Source: CAYMFD01 sp964389475 | GTDB taxonomy: Bacteria; Bacteroidota; Bacteroidia; Chitinophagales; Saprospiraceae | DNA length: 31,116 nucleotides | Direction: 5' to 3' | NCBI GenBank assembly: GCA_964389475.1 | Contig: CAYMFD010000034.1 | Span: 1-31,116 of the forward strand | Part shown: positions 1 through 7,985 of the stretch, piece after piece | How the letters are laid out: each line of letters begins with the position of its first letter | Numbering within the stretch: the stretch's first letter is position 1 | Made by a program: the position numbers and the translations under genes | The notes under the pieces: model-generated | What the model was told of the DNA's origin: nothing | The model's input: only the letters and a program-made list of their open reading frames with translations | Database searches by the model: none

Positions 1-592
1 TCAATTTTTATGTTAAATTTATAATCTATAATTTACTCTTTCAATTGCTGATAACATCTGAAGAACTAAAATTACTTTAATTCCAGTTATCCTCTTAAGT
101 CTGTAGTGGCTAACCATCTAGAAATGACGCTACTAGTACACTAAGATACTACTATGACATCAATTTGCAACCAGTTAATATTCAGATCTTTAACTTAATC
201 CAGAAGATACAATCGTCCGCAGTTTGGCTTGCTGGTTGCCTTTTCGTAAGGCTAGTCGATTACAAACGCTAACAAACGTTTGTAATCGATTAATAATGCC
301 TCTAGCAAAGTGTAAGTACTGATACGATGACATTAGCTGCTCGAACTATCTGATGGGTGTGGGCTTCCAAATCGACTTCCTACGTTGTCGCTTACGAATC
401 CCCGATCAGACCGCAAAATAAAATGGATCGACTTACAGAAGTCTACGTAGCATACAACTGAAGATAAGACCGTGTGCACCTCCGTACAACCACCCACGTA
501 GATAGAAAAATGACTAGAAAGCAAAACATTGAGCACACCTTAAACAATGACTACTGGAGCCATAAGTAATCTTACCACTAGCTTACATTAGA
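1..592. other. Non-coding, AT-rich left edge with one strong inverted repeat
   Basis: I recognise no gene here. The first 210 bases are visibly richer in A and T than the rest of the window. Two short minus-strand frames (536-333, 67 codons, and 333-190, 47 codons) join through a TAATG stop/start overlap, but neither product resembles a known family and the second runs through the palindrome at 256-289. They are not called as genes. The right end, from about 560, already shows similarity to the 3' flank of the gene at 1567-4623. Confidence 0.5.
256..289. repeat. 34-bp perfect inverted repeat, 13-8-13
   Basis: The left arm TCGATTACAAACG (256-268) and right arm CGTTTGTAATCGA (277-289) are perfect reverse complements separated by the asymmetric 8-bp spacer CTAACAAA. 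A second, perfect 12-bp palindrome, ACAAACGTTTGT, is nested at 272-283, so the heptamer ACAAACG appears three times (262-268, 272-278, and reversed at 277-283). No T-tract follows on either strand, which argues against an intrinsic terminator. The central AAACGTTT resembles LacI-family operators. The 13-8-13 geometry is also that of loxP-like tyrosine-recombinase sites. The function is unknown. Confidence 0.85.
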
Positions 593-760
593 TTACTCCA
601 CCTGCAAGTCCCACCCTGTAAGCACGGTCAGTATAGCTCCGAGCTTTACACGTACGCTTTTGGCGTGAGCATCGATATCTACCTCGAGATCGTGTGGGGT
701 ATTGGGCGGAACGATAACATCATCCGTGGCGGTCGGGACCCTGCTAGCGTCCCTGTTACA
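560..760 (-). repeat. Direct repeat, left copy (3' end of a surface-protein gene)
   Basis: This segment is the left copy of a direct repeat whose right copy is 1535-1734. The coding part, 593-760 against 1567-1734, aligns without gaps at about 147 of 168 positions by eye. Weaker similarity continues past the stop codon to about 560 and 1535. The alignment collapses abruptly at 760, about 20 bp before the hicB stop codon. The two copies bracket hicAB. Confidence 0.85.
593..760 (-). pseudogene. 3' remnant of a paralogue of the 1567-4623 gene
   Basis: Read on the minus strand, this 56-codon stretch stays open and ends in TAA at 593-595. It encodes a near copy of the last 56 residues of the neighbouring surface protein, including DASRVPT, DDV, the PPN turn, HAKSVRV and the final GWDLQVE. 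The family tryptophan in CNWDASR is Arg here. The frame has no start and upstream similarity stops at 760, so it is a gene fragment and not a small gene. Reading frame and stop position are preserved despite about 13% divergence, so the copy either stayed under selection for some time or was created already diverged. hicAB lies where the rest of the gene would be. Confidence 0.8.
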
Positions 761-780
761 CCGAATACCAGTCTTTCTAT

Positions 781-1176
781 TTATGTCGTCAGTGCTATTG
801 ACTTTAACTTATGGACCAATTTATCAATAGCTAACATCACTCTTTTTGCTTGTGCCTCCGATGCTTTTTTACTACCAGAGACATACTGTCTTAATAAGCC
901 AGGATTTAATTCCCCTAACTCCGCAAGTTGACTTACGTTTACTTCTGGCAGCAATGCAAAGACAGACTCAAGATTCACTTCAAACTTAAGCTTGTACCCA
1001 ATTTTATAATCACTTTTCAAAGTAGGGTCTTCATCTAAACACACGTTTATCATTTCCTCTAGATTACCTTTCACCTCATCATAAGTCGACCCACCTGCAA
1101 CACAACCATCTATCTCTTTGACATATGCATAAAAACTATCTTCACTTTTTTCTACTACAGCATTAAGTGTTTTCAT
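781..1176 (-). CDS. hicB: HicB-family antitoxin
   Basis: This is the antitoxin of a type II HicAB module. In the family, HicB binds and neutralises the HicA mRNA interferase and represses its own operon through a C-terminal DNA-binding domain. The 131-residue product starts with the partial RNase H-like HicB fold (about residues 1-70, with YAYVKEIDGCVAGGSTYDE as the typical core). It ends in a helix-turn-helix-like segment (about 78-128, LAELGELNPGLLRQYVSGSKK). The ATG lies one base after the hicA stop codon, so the genes are surely co-transcribed, toxin first. The locus looks richer in A and T than its neighbours and sits between two direct repeats, both consistent with horizontal acquisition. 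No frameshift is visible. Confidence 0.92.
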   Translation of the reverse strand: MKTLNAVVEKSEDSFYAYVKEIDGCVAGGSTYDEVKGNLEEMINVCLDEDPTLKSDYKIGYKLKFEVNLESVFALLPEVNVSQLAELGELNPGLLRQYVSGSKKASEAQAKRVMLAIDKLVHKLKSIALTT

Positions 1177-1177
1177 G

Positions 1178-1363
1178 TTACTTGATTTCAGCCTTTTTAA
1201 AAATTGATTGTTCCGTCCCTTTTGGAAGATCTTTCTTTCCGTGAAAGGGTATCACAACAATACCCGGTATTGACTTGTGCTTGTAAATTCTATGACTTCC
1301 TTTCTGCCTGACAAAGTACCATCCATTAATTTTAATAAGTTTTTCAATTTGCTTGGCAGTCAC
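1178..1363 (-). CDS. hicA: HicA-family mRNA interferase toxin
   Basis: This is a small (61 aa) double-stranded-RNA-binding-fold toxin, expected to cleave mRNA when free of HicB. The hallmark block GWYFVRQKGSHRIYKH spans about residues 14-29 and contains the conserved histidine of GSH, the presumed catalytic residue. It is followed by the usual VIPFHGKKDLPKGT segment. The length is normal for the family. The start codon is GTG (1361-1363). No ATG lies upstream in a position that fits, and starting here gives a family-typical N terminus. A -7 promoter element ends five bases before the GTG, so the transcript may be leaderless. The toxin appears intact. Confidence 0.92.
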   Translation of the reverse strand: MTAKQIEKLIKINGWYFVRQKGSHRIYKHKSIPGIVVIPFHGKKDLPKGTEQSIFKKAEIK

Positions 1364-1367
1364 GCTT

Positions 1368-1389
1368 CAAAGGTAGCAATTTCGCTACC
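1368..1389 (-). promoter_or_regulatory. hicAB promoter with overlapping dyad operator
   Basis: On the minus strand, TACCTTTG (1375-1368) matches the Bacteroidota -7 element TAnnTTTG exactly. The inverted repeat GGTAGC-N6-GCTACC (1372-1389) overlaps its upstream half. A repressor bound to the dyad would cover the promoter, as expected for HicB autoregulation. HicB binding here is inferred. Confidence 0.6.
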
Positions 1390-1534
1390 AACAAACAAGT
1401 CCACCTTGGTCTGACTCAATATTACATCTGATGAACTAGCTTACTACAACTCCGTCACACTAAGCCCATGCAGATAAAGGCTCCAGCCCACTCTAGAGAC
1501 ATAAACCATCGACCAAATCCTACCTACCAATCGT

Positions 1535-1734
1535 CATAAGTACACATGCCACAACCTAACCATAGATCACTCCACCTGTAGGTCCCAGCCGGTAAGGACG
1601 GTCAGGATAGCTCCGAGCTGTACACGTACGCTTTTGGCGTGAGCATCGATATCTACCTGGGGGTCGTGTGGACTATTGGGTGGTATAGTAACATCATCCG
1701 TAGAGGTCGGGACCCTGCTAGCGTCCCAGTTACA
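1535..1734 (-). repeat. Direct repeat, right copy
   Basis: This is the right copy of the repeat described at 560-760. It comprises the last 56 codons of the intact surface-protein gene plus about 30 bp of its 3' flank (CATAAGTA is shared by both flanks). Confidence 0.8.
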
Positions 1735-4623
1735 GGGGTTACTCCAGTGATGGTCTTGCTCTCCTAGCCAGGAGACTTGGTTATGGCAGCTAGGGGCGGG
1801 CATATTGTCGAGCAGGGCCTGATACTTTCTAGCTGTGACGGCGTAGGGTGGCTGTACATCGATATCAGCTAGTACTCCCCACGATCCGTAGACACTCTCT
1901 TGCTGAGACGATAGGTTAAAATTGGCCGCGAGCTTACAACCCCATAGCCTGATACTATCGTGTACGGCGTCATACATATCGTACATCTCCTGACTATTCT
2001 GTGCGGCCCACATCGCAGGCTGGTAGTCATAGGGGATACCAAATACATTGCCCACAAAATGCTGGCCACCCTCGTAGGTGATCACCTGCTTGCCGTATAT
2101 CTGCACATTGCGATAATCTTGCTTGACGTCTTGGCTAAAGGTAGCGAATCTATTGCGGGCATTGAGCATGACATCCTGGTAGGTGCTAGCGGCACTGAGC
2201 ACTGGTGAGCCCTGAGCACTATGGTCTAGACCAAAATAGTGGGTAGGAGAGCCATAATCCCAGTCCGAGGGGTCTAGCTGAGACAAGATCTCTTCATTTA
2301 AGGAGTTGAAGCCACCTTGCAATCCCAGCACTCGCTTCACCCTACACTCCTCGCCAGCAAATACGCTGTGCCAGATATCAAATACGTTCTTGGCCTTCAT
2401 CGCCATTGCCCGTCCGTAAGACAGGTTAGACGGCTTGTTTTCGCTATTGAAATGCGCTTGGTCAAATATCCAATTCCACACTTCATTGGAGTATTCGATA
2501 TACACTACCCTATCCGCATCGAGGCCATCACGAAACAGCGTAGCCATCTGCGTGATGTAGTTGTTATCTGCCTGGTGCGGCACACAGAGCCAAAGGTCCT
2601 TCTCCAGGTCATTAGCAAGGCGGATCATCATCTCGTAGGGTACTCCCTGATCGGTCGCATAGGTAAAGAAAGTCTCTGAGGATCGCTCACTCCATGATAC
2701 CAGCGGGCTATTATTGGTCTGTCCCCAGTCCATAAATCGCAAAGAGCCGAATGGCAGTATCTTATCAATGAAACTCTGATAAAATGGCTGACTATCTACA
2801 TCAGCGAACTCATCGGCTAGCGTCAGTAATCTGAAGTTACGGAGGTGGTTGCCATTCGTCGAGGCATTGACATTGATGACTACATTGCCGCTACCTGCGA
2901 CGAACTCTAGTCGATTGGGCACACTAGTGACTCCCATAACGCCGAATATATCGATGACACCAGCACCGTCGTACAAAAGCACATAGGTGCTATCTGGTCG
3001 CAGGTTACCACCATCAGAGGACAGCACATACCTCACTCTGGTCGCTCCTACAGACGTCGTCTGAGGCAGAAAAGATGGATATCCTGCCGTATCAATAGCC
3101 ATCTCATCGAGCACCCCAGCATCCCAGCAACCACAAGCATCAGAAAAGGTAATAACTGTCGGTCGTACATTTTTCATAAGGTTACGGAAGGGCCGCTCGA
3201 CACTCCAGTCCGCAAGGCCAGTAAGATTGGTACCGATATCCATAGCACATAGGTCAGGCAGCCATCCTAGACAGGTGGCACTATCTACCCGGACCACCAG
3301 CTGCATACTATCTGTGCATACCGTACTGGCTCCGTCAACGGTAAGGGTGTAAACATCGGCTGCAAGGTTCTCATAAAGAGAGCCAGATACAGGCGTGATC
3401 ACTTGGCTAGCGGAGTTGGTCAGCGTGACCATATTGCCACCAGCATTGACCCGTAATCTCGCGTCGCCCCCTGCACAAGACGCCATCTCTAAGCAGGTCA
3501 CCGTCGACTGGCAGGGATAGCTACCACTACCGTCTAGTAAGGTCACCGTCTCGTATATAGTATGCTGCTGACCCACATCATCGGTCACGGTAAGGCTGAC
3601 CGCTAGCTCTCCCAGATCATCGTAGAGGTGGACAGGCGGATTCATCAGACTCGATGTAGGGCTGCCGTCGCCGAAGTCCCAGAGGTAGGTCAGTGGCTGT
3701 CCCTCTGGATCCGTCGACCCACTCCCCATGAGTGTCACCAACAGTGGCGACGTACCACTACTAGGTGTCATAGATATAGCGGCGGTGGGCGGTAGGTTGA
3801 CCGCGACATTGGCATCTGGCACTACACAAGGGTAAGACGTCGCCATGCGCAACTCATCGAATCTACCGTTACCCGACGAACTACCTAGATAGGTGGCCAC
3901 ACTACGAACCACGTTATTAGCTGCCGTCACCTGACTGATATCGGCACTAGGTATACCGTTATTACCTATCGTCGCAGGATTAATATATAGGTCTACCTCC
4001 GTACCACCCTGGACAAAAATCGTTCGTAACACAAATAGTGTCGACTGCCCTACCGCTACTACTGACGAGCTGAGGTGGTAGGTGCCATTAAGCATAAGTG
4101 TCCAGTATCGCTGACCACCGCTGTCCGAATTACTGCCAAAATAACCAACAGCAATCTGTTGACTAGCACAACTGCTACACCATGCCGTGTTATCATCATG
4201 TAGGCTTACCATCACGGACTGCCCATTGTCTCCCTCCTTACTGAGCAAAAAACTCGTCCATAAGGTATCGCCCGTAGACGTACCGATCCCGTCACTCCAC
4301 TGCGCTACATAATCCGCAAATGGACCATTATCCGATGTATTGAGTCGTCGGCCAGCCGTAAGAAAGACATCACCACCAGAGGCGGCATTGCCAGCCACCT
4401 GCAGGTCGCTATAAGAGAGGCTAGACGCAACCGCACTGTAGCCTGGCAGGGTCGTACTACCATTTTGTACAGACCATGGCGACTGCCACCCTGTCCCTCC
4501 CGACAAACCCTGCGTGGTCACTCCAGCAGGGTAGTCATATCCATCATTGGCTAGGTAGGTACACTGCCCGAGAGAAATGTAACAAAACAGTGTTGCCGCA
4601 ATAGAGAACAGGTATCGTGTCAT
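1567..4623 (-). CDS. Secreted PKD-domain protein with glycoside-hydrolase-like barrel
   Basis: This is a large exported protein (1018 aa) with a signal peptide at 1-20 (MTRYLFSIAATLFCYISLGQ). I chose the ATG at 4623 because it places this peptide at the N terminus; an ATG at 4698 would add 25 unlikely residues. The order is: a LamG/concanavalin-like region (about 25-270, ending FDELRMA), a PKD domain (about 276-363, with YLWDFGDGSPT), a linker, then a long region (about 450-945) resembling clan-A glycoside hydrolases. The candidate acid/base Glu714 lies in EYSNEVWN and the candidate nucleophile Glu851 in ITYEGGQH. The C terminus (952-1018) is a beta-rich module with NWDASRVPTSTDDVTIPP and then a GAILTVLTGWDLQVE ending. 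No canonical type IX sorting domain is visible. It probably acts on polysaccharide at or beyond the outer membrane; the substrate is unknown. Confidence 0.8.
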   Translation of the reverse strand: MTRYLFSIAATLFCYISLGQCTYLANDGYDYPAGVTTQGLSGGTGWQSPWSVQNGSTTLPGYSAVASSLSYSDLQVAGNAASGGDVFLTAGRRLNTSDNGPFADYVAQWSDGIGTSTGDTLWTSFLLSKEGDNGQSVMVSLHDDNTAWCSSCASQQIAVGYFGSNSDSGGQRYWTLMLNGTYHLSSSVVAVGQSTLFVLRTIFVQGGTEVDLYINPATIGNNGIPSADISQVTAANNVVRSVATYLGSSSGNGRFDELRMATSYPCVVPDANVAVNLPPTAAISMTPSSGTSPLLVTLMGSGSTDPEGQPLTYLWDFGDGSPTSSLMNPPVHLYDDLGELAVSLTVTDDVGQQHTIYETVTLLDGSGSYPCQSTVTCLEMASCAGGDARLRVNAGGNMVTLTNSASQVITPVSGSLYENLAADVYTLTVDGASTVCTDSMQLVVRVDSATCLGWLPDLCAMDIGTNLTGLADWSVERPFRNLMKNVRPTVITFSDACGCWDAGVLDEMAIDTAGYPSFLPQTTSVGATRVRYVLSSDGGNLRPDSTYVLLYDGAGVIDIFGVMGVTSVPNRLEFVAGSGNVVINVNASTNGNHLRNFRLLTLADEFADVDSQPFYQSFIDKILPFGSLRFMDWGQTNNSPLVSWSERSSETFFTYATDQGVPYEMMIRLANDLEKDLWLCVPHQADNNYITQMATLFRDGLDADRVVYIEYSNEVWNWIFDQAHFNSENKPSNLSYGRAMAMKAKNVFDIWHSVFAGEECRVKRVLGLQGGFNSLNEEILSQLDPSDWDYGSPTHYFGLDHSAQGSPVLSAASTYQDVMLNARNRFATFSQDVKQDYRNVQIYGKQVITYEGGQHFVGNVFGIPYDYQPAMWAAQNSQEMYDMYDAVHDSIRLWGCKLAANFNLSSQQESVYGSWGVLADIDVQPPYAVTARKYQALLDNMPAPSCHNQVSWLGEQDHHWSNPCNWDASRVPTSTDDVTIPPNSPHDPQVDIDAHAKSVRVQLGAILTVLTGWDLQVE

Positions 4624-4935
4624 GATAGAAATTTTATGAGCCTTAAATGAAGATACGTACATCTTAGCTTCTCCGTGGACAAACAGTTCTCTTATCAAGT
4701 ATCATCGCCCATTATCAGGGTATACCATGGGTCGACCTGGAACCAGCGGCAAGCTTCGCCCTCAAGACTACAGGCCGCTACAGCGTCACCCTTCATATAT
4801 ACACTCTAGGCAAGAGGACCACCACAAACTCTTGTACTACTATCTACAAATCGAGATACCGAGATAGATGATAATTATAGGCTCTAAAACGCTTACCTTT
4901 CGACATAAGCAAATACCTCCTATCAACTAGCCCTT
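4624..4935. other. Divergent intergenic region with possible gene relic
   Basis: This region separates divergently transcribed genes and should hold both promoters. On the plus strand TACCTTTC (4894-4901) matches seven of eight positions of the Bacteroidota -7 element and would serve the esterase gene. A plus-strand frame open from 4668 to a TGA at 4869-4871 has no suitable start. It encodes a segment with the look of a PKD-domain strand pattern (TTGRYSVTLHIYTLGKRTTT), possibly a worn fragment of another surface-protein gene. Nothing else is recognised. Confidence 0.4.
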
Positions 4936-6201
4936 ATGCTCCGTCTACTACTACTGCTCATCATCACTACACCTCTCCACCTCTGCAGTCAGACGCAAGC
5001 GCCAAGAGCTGATATATCCATCGGTGAGAAGATCGAGCTTAGGTCCACTATCCTCGACGAGACGAGAGAGATATACGTCTACCAACCTGAGGGCTTCTGG
5101 GGTATGGACGATAGTCTCACGAATCTACCGGTGATCATAGTGCTGGACGGTGAGAGTCAATTTAGGAGTACTGTTGCGATAGTCGATTACTTAAGTGCAG
5201 CACCCTTCGGAACAGACATTATGCCTAGGTCTGTCGTAGTGGGCATACCCAATACCAATCGGACGAGAGACCTGACCCCAGTCAAAGGTATAATCGGCAC
5301 CGACTCAACCTCGCTAGACGTCACGGGTGGAGGCAAGCAGTTTCTTCGCTTTATTAGAGATGAACTCATACCGCACATCGACTCCTCCTACAGCACATCA
5401 GACCATCGGACCCTCATCGGTCACTCTATGGGCGGACTCCTGACATTCGAGGCTTTGCTTCGTGCTCGGTCGTACTTCGACAATTACATTGTCATAGACC
5501 CTGGATTTGGTTTTGCGCAGGAAGCCTACATGCAGGAGGTCATAGATTCCTTGAGTAGTGGTGACTTTAGCCAAGAAACAGTATTCTATGCAGCAGCTAA
5601 TACAAGTCCTACTTTTCTCGACGACTACGACCTAGCTTATGATAGCTCGGATGTAATGACCTTGATTGACATACCCAATAGGAAGTTCATGATACAAGCA
5701 GATACTAGCGACTGGAACGTCAACCTGCACACCGTCAAGTATGATGACGAAAACCACTTCTCAGTTCCATTGGTCGCCACTCAAGATGCCTTTAAGACTA
5801 TCTACGATTACTACAGTTTTCCTACTATAATGGACTACTACCATCCTAGGTATGCAGATAAGACGGACTTGATGCCTCGTCTCGTAAATCACTATAACAT
5901 GATCAGCGAAAAGATGGGCCATCGAGTAGTACCTATGATGGGTTACATTAATTCATTTGCCTTTGGCATCGCCGAATCGGGAAGAACGGACCTGGCAGAA
6001 GAGCTCTTTCGCTTTAATATTGAGATGCACCCAGATGATGCTATCGCTTATAGTAATCTAGCCTACTATTTTAAAACGCAAGGACAAGTAGAGGTAGCAC
6101 TTGACTACTACCGAAAATCACTAAAACTCCTAGACCAAGACTGGGTAAGGAGTGCGATCCATGAGTTACTAGATAAGCAGAGAATCGAGCTTGAACGATA
6201 G
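4936..6201 (+). CDS. Exported alpha/beta-hydrolase esterase with TPR-like tail
   Basis: This 421-aa product resembles the putative-esterase (Fes/IroE/YbbA-type) alpha/beta-hydrolase family found next to transport or surface genes in many Bacteroidota. An N-terminal signal peptide (about 1-19, MLRLLLLLIITTPLHLCSQ) indicates export; its Cys at position 17 might make it a lipoprotein, but the lipobox is poor. The catalytic domain covers about 25-290. It has a typical VIIVLDGESQF strand, the nucleophile elbow GHSMGG with Ser164, and a likely catalytic His274 in DDENHFSVP. Residues about 330-415 carry a tetratricopeptide-like pair of helices (DDAIAYSNLAYYFKTQGQVEVALDYYRKSL). The substrate cannot be told: siderophore esters, acylated sugars and peptides are all possible. 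It converges with the next gene across 82 bp with no clear terminator. Confidence 0.85.
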   Translation: MLRLLLLLIITTPLHLCSQTQAPRADISIGEKIELRSTILDETREIYVYQPEGFWGMDDSLTNLPVIIVLDGESQFRSTVAIVDYLSAAPFGTDIMPRSVVVGIPNTNRTRDLTPVKGIIGTDSTSLDVTGGGKQFLRFIRDELIPHIDSSYSTSDHRTLIGHSMGGLLTFEALLRARSYFDNYIVIDPGFGFAQEAYMQEVIDSLSSGDFSQETVFYAAANTSPTFLDDYDLAYDSSDVMTLIDIPNRKFMIQADTSDWNVNLHTVKYDDENHFSVPLVATQDAFKTIYDYYSFPTIMDYYHPRYADKTDLMPRLVNHYNMISEKMGHRVVPMMGYINSFAFGIAESGRTDLAEELFRFNIEMHPDDAIAYSNLAYYFKTQGQVEVALDYYRKSLKLLDQDWVRSAIHELLDKQRIELER

Positions 6202-6283
6202 TGCTAATACCAAGCTAGAGTGCGAAAAGTTAAGACAGAAATGTAATAACTAATCAGACCAAGTCATAGCCAGGTTTTAGTGC

Positions 6284-7873
6284 TTAGGGACAGCCTCCTA
6301 CATAAGTCGTTAATTGGCTGGGAGGCACCACATTTAAGGTGCCTAGCACTGTCATAAGCGGTGTGACGATAGGCGTACACAGGCCACTAGTGATAGTATT
6401 ATTACCAGACACGACCACTTCCTGATCGGCAACGATGACGTCACCTAGAGCAAGCTCTGCGGTGGTAACATTGACTATTTGCTGGCAATCTGTCTGGTAG
6501 TTATTAAGCTTATACAGCTCTGCGCCTAGCTGCTGCGTACCACCAGTAGTACAGTCAAAGGTCTCGGACTCGTCACTACCTGTATATAGGATCATCTGCT
6601 TGCTAGGGAATGCCTTGATCTCCCCATAGGCGGCGTCATTCTGGTTACTAGCGATGACACTGGTATAGGTAGCACTAGACTTTAAGAACTGTAAATCATT
6701 GGACTGCCAGGGGACATGCTGATAGTAGTAGTGATTATCGATGTAGGCGACATCAAAGAATCGAGTAGGCTCTGGTGTGCTAGCTAGCGTCGCTACTGGA
6801 GGACCACTCACGTCTATCGTATATAGCGCATAGATGACACCCACTGGAAAGTCATTAAGAAATGCGAGTAGTTGGCCTGGCACAACGTCGGGCTGTATCG
6901 ACCACTTGGCAGCAGAGGTACTCCCCACTGCACCTGCTACAGGAATAGTTGGATGCTCTGTCACAGTCATGGCATTGTCTAGACTATACAATACAGATAG
7001 ATATGGCCCTGCTGACGGTATACCTGCAAAGTAGAGCTTGCCAGCATATGCTGTGGTGTAGGTAGGATTAATACCTGTACTTACGGTCGTGACAGTGGTA
7101 GCGTCTGCACATATTAGGTCGCTATTGCGATTATAGCAAACCCTATTACCCAGCGGTGCCATGCCATCGCCACTGTTACCAACGAGGCTGCTTACAAACG
7201 TGGGTATAGCTAGAGCATTAGACAGATCTAGTGCCAGTAAAGCAGGTGGATTGGGCCCTGTACTTGTAAAATATAAATGGGTAGAGCTGGCAACCAAGGC
7301 GTCAACACCTGTATTGCGTAGGGATCGGGGAGAGAAGACAAAGAGTCCATTGGTATAGGGTGCAGGAGCTATGTGCTCTGTCACGACCGTGCCATTCGGT
7401 GAGATACTACACACTTGGTAACCGTTGCTGGCAGTGATGGCGACAAAGTACACTCTACTACCAGCCTTGACGATACTGTAGGGACTACTAGACACACTCG
7501 GATTGACATCAATCTTGGCAAGTGGATCACCAGGAGTCCCTGAGTGCCTCCATAATTCATGGTCACCACTAGCGGTCTCTTCACCACTAAAAAGTAATTG
7601 ACCACCCACCCTATCGAGATACTCGATACTATTGAATCCTCCGACCACGAACTCTGTATCAGCCGCTCTACCATTCTCTGTACGCCATACCTGAGCATCC
7701 GCTCCATTGTACGCTACGAAGTAGATGTGATTACCTAGCTCGAGAAATTGACTGGGATAGCTCCCGTCTAATCCTGGAGTGATGTCTGTAACCAAAAACT
7801 CTGTGTGCTGCGCGGTTGCAAAAGCACAAATGAGACTACTCAGCAATAAGACTGACAATCGTTGTAATAGCAT
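6284..7873 (-). CDS. Secreted ELWxxDGT-like repeat protein
   Basis: This is a 529-aa exported protein of unknown function. The ATG at 7873 is preferred because it begins a clean signal peptide (MLLQRLSVLLLSSLICAFATAQ); an in-frame ATG at 7921 would add 16 residues. The mature part has degenerate repeats of the type seen in ELWxxDGT proteins: an ITPGLDGSYPSQF opening, a NHIYFVAYNGADAQVWRTENG unit, then HELWRHSGTPGDPLAKIDVNP and VYFVA. These suggest a beta-propeller. The C-terminal 60 residues (from about AELALGDVIVADQEVVVSG) look like a short beta-solenoid ending in YVGGCP and lack a canonical type IX sorting domain, much like the protein at 1567-4623. It lies downstream of ftsH on the same strand, 112 bp away, and is probably transcribed separately. 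Confidence 0.7.
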   Translation of the reverse strand: MLLQRLSVLLLSSLICAFATAQHTEFLVTDITPGLDGSYPSQFLELGNHIYFVAYNGADAQVWRTENGRAADTEFVVGGFNSIEYLDRVGGQLLFSGEETASGDHELWRHSGTPGDPLAKIDVNPSVSSSPYSIVKAGSRVYFVAITASNGYQVCSISPNGTVVTEHIAPAPYTNGLFVFSPRSLRNTGVDALVASSTHLYFTSTGPNPPALLALDLSNALAIPTFVSSLVGNSGDGMAPLGNRVCYNRNSDLICADATTVTTVSTGINPTYTTAYAGKLYFAGIPSAGPYLSVLYSLDNAMTVTEHPTIPVAGAVGSTSAAKWSIQPDVVPGQLLAFLNDFPVGVIYALYTIDVSGPPVATLASTPEPTRFFDVAYIDNHYYYQHVPWQSNDLQFLKSSATYTSVIASNQNDAAYGEIKAFPSKQMILYTGSDESETFDCTTGGTQQLGAELYKLNNYQTDCQQIVNVTTAELALGDVIVADQEVVVSGNNTITSGLCTPIVTPLMTVLGTLNVVPPSQLTTYVGGCP

Positions 7874-7985
7874 AGCGGTGGGGTTTGTATTGCCCAAAAT
7901 ACTAATTACTAGACAGATCAACCTTACCTAATTAGCAATTGGCAGAGCATTAGCAACTGCACCGTGCCATTACGCTAGTCCACTC

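Noticed and set aside
256..289. The inverted repeat as an intrinsic terminator
   Set aside because: No run of T follows the stem on either strand, and no recognised gene ends next to it.
190..536. Two short minus-strand frames (536-333 and 333-190) joined by TAATG
   Set aside because: The products have no recognisable family, an odd composition with a run of serines, and the second runs through the 34-bp palindrome. The TAATG overlap alone does not support real genes.
665..931. Plus-strand open frame across the 3' fragment and the hicB end
   Set aside because: It is antisense to hicB and to the repeat fragment, both of which have clear protein-level similarity on the minus strand.
4650..4665. 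AAGAT-N6-ATCTT dyad just upstream of the surface-protein gene
   Set aside because: Arms of five bases are expected by chance in a window of this size and no promoter element supports it.
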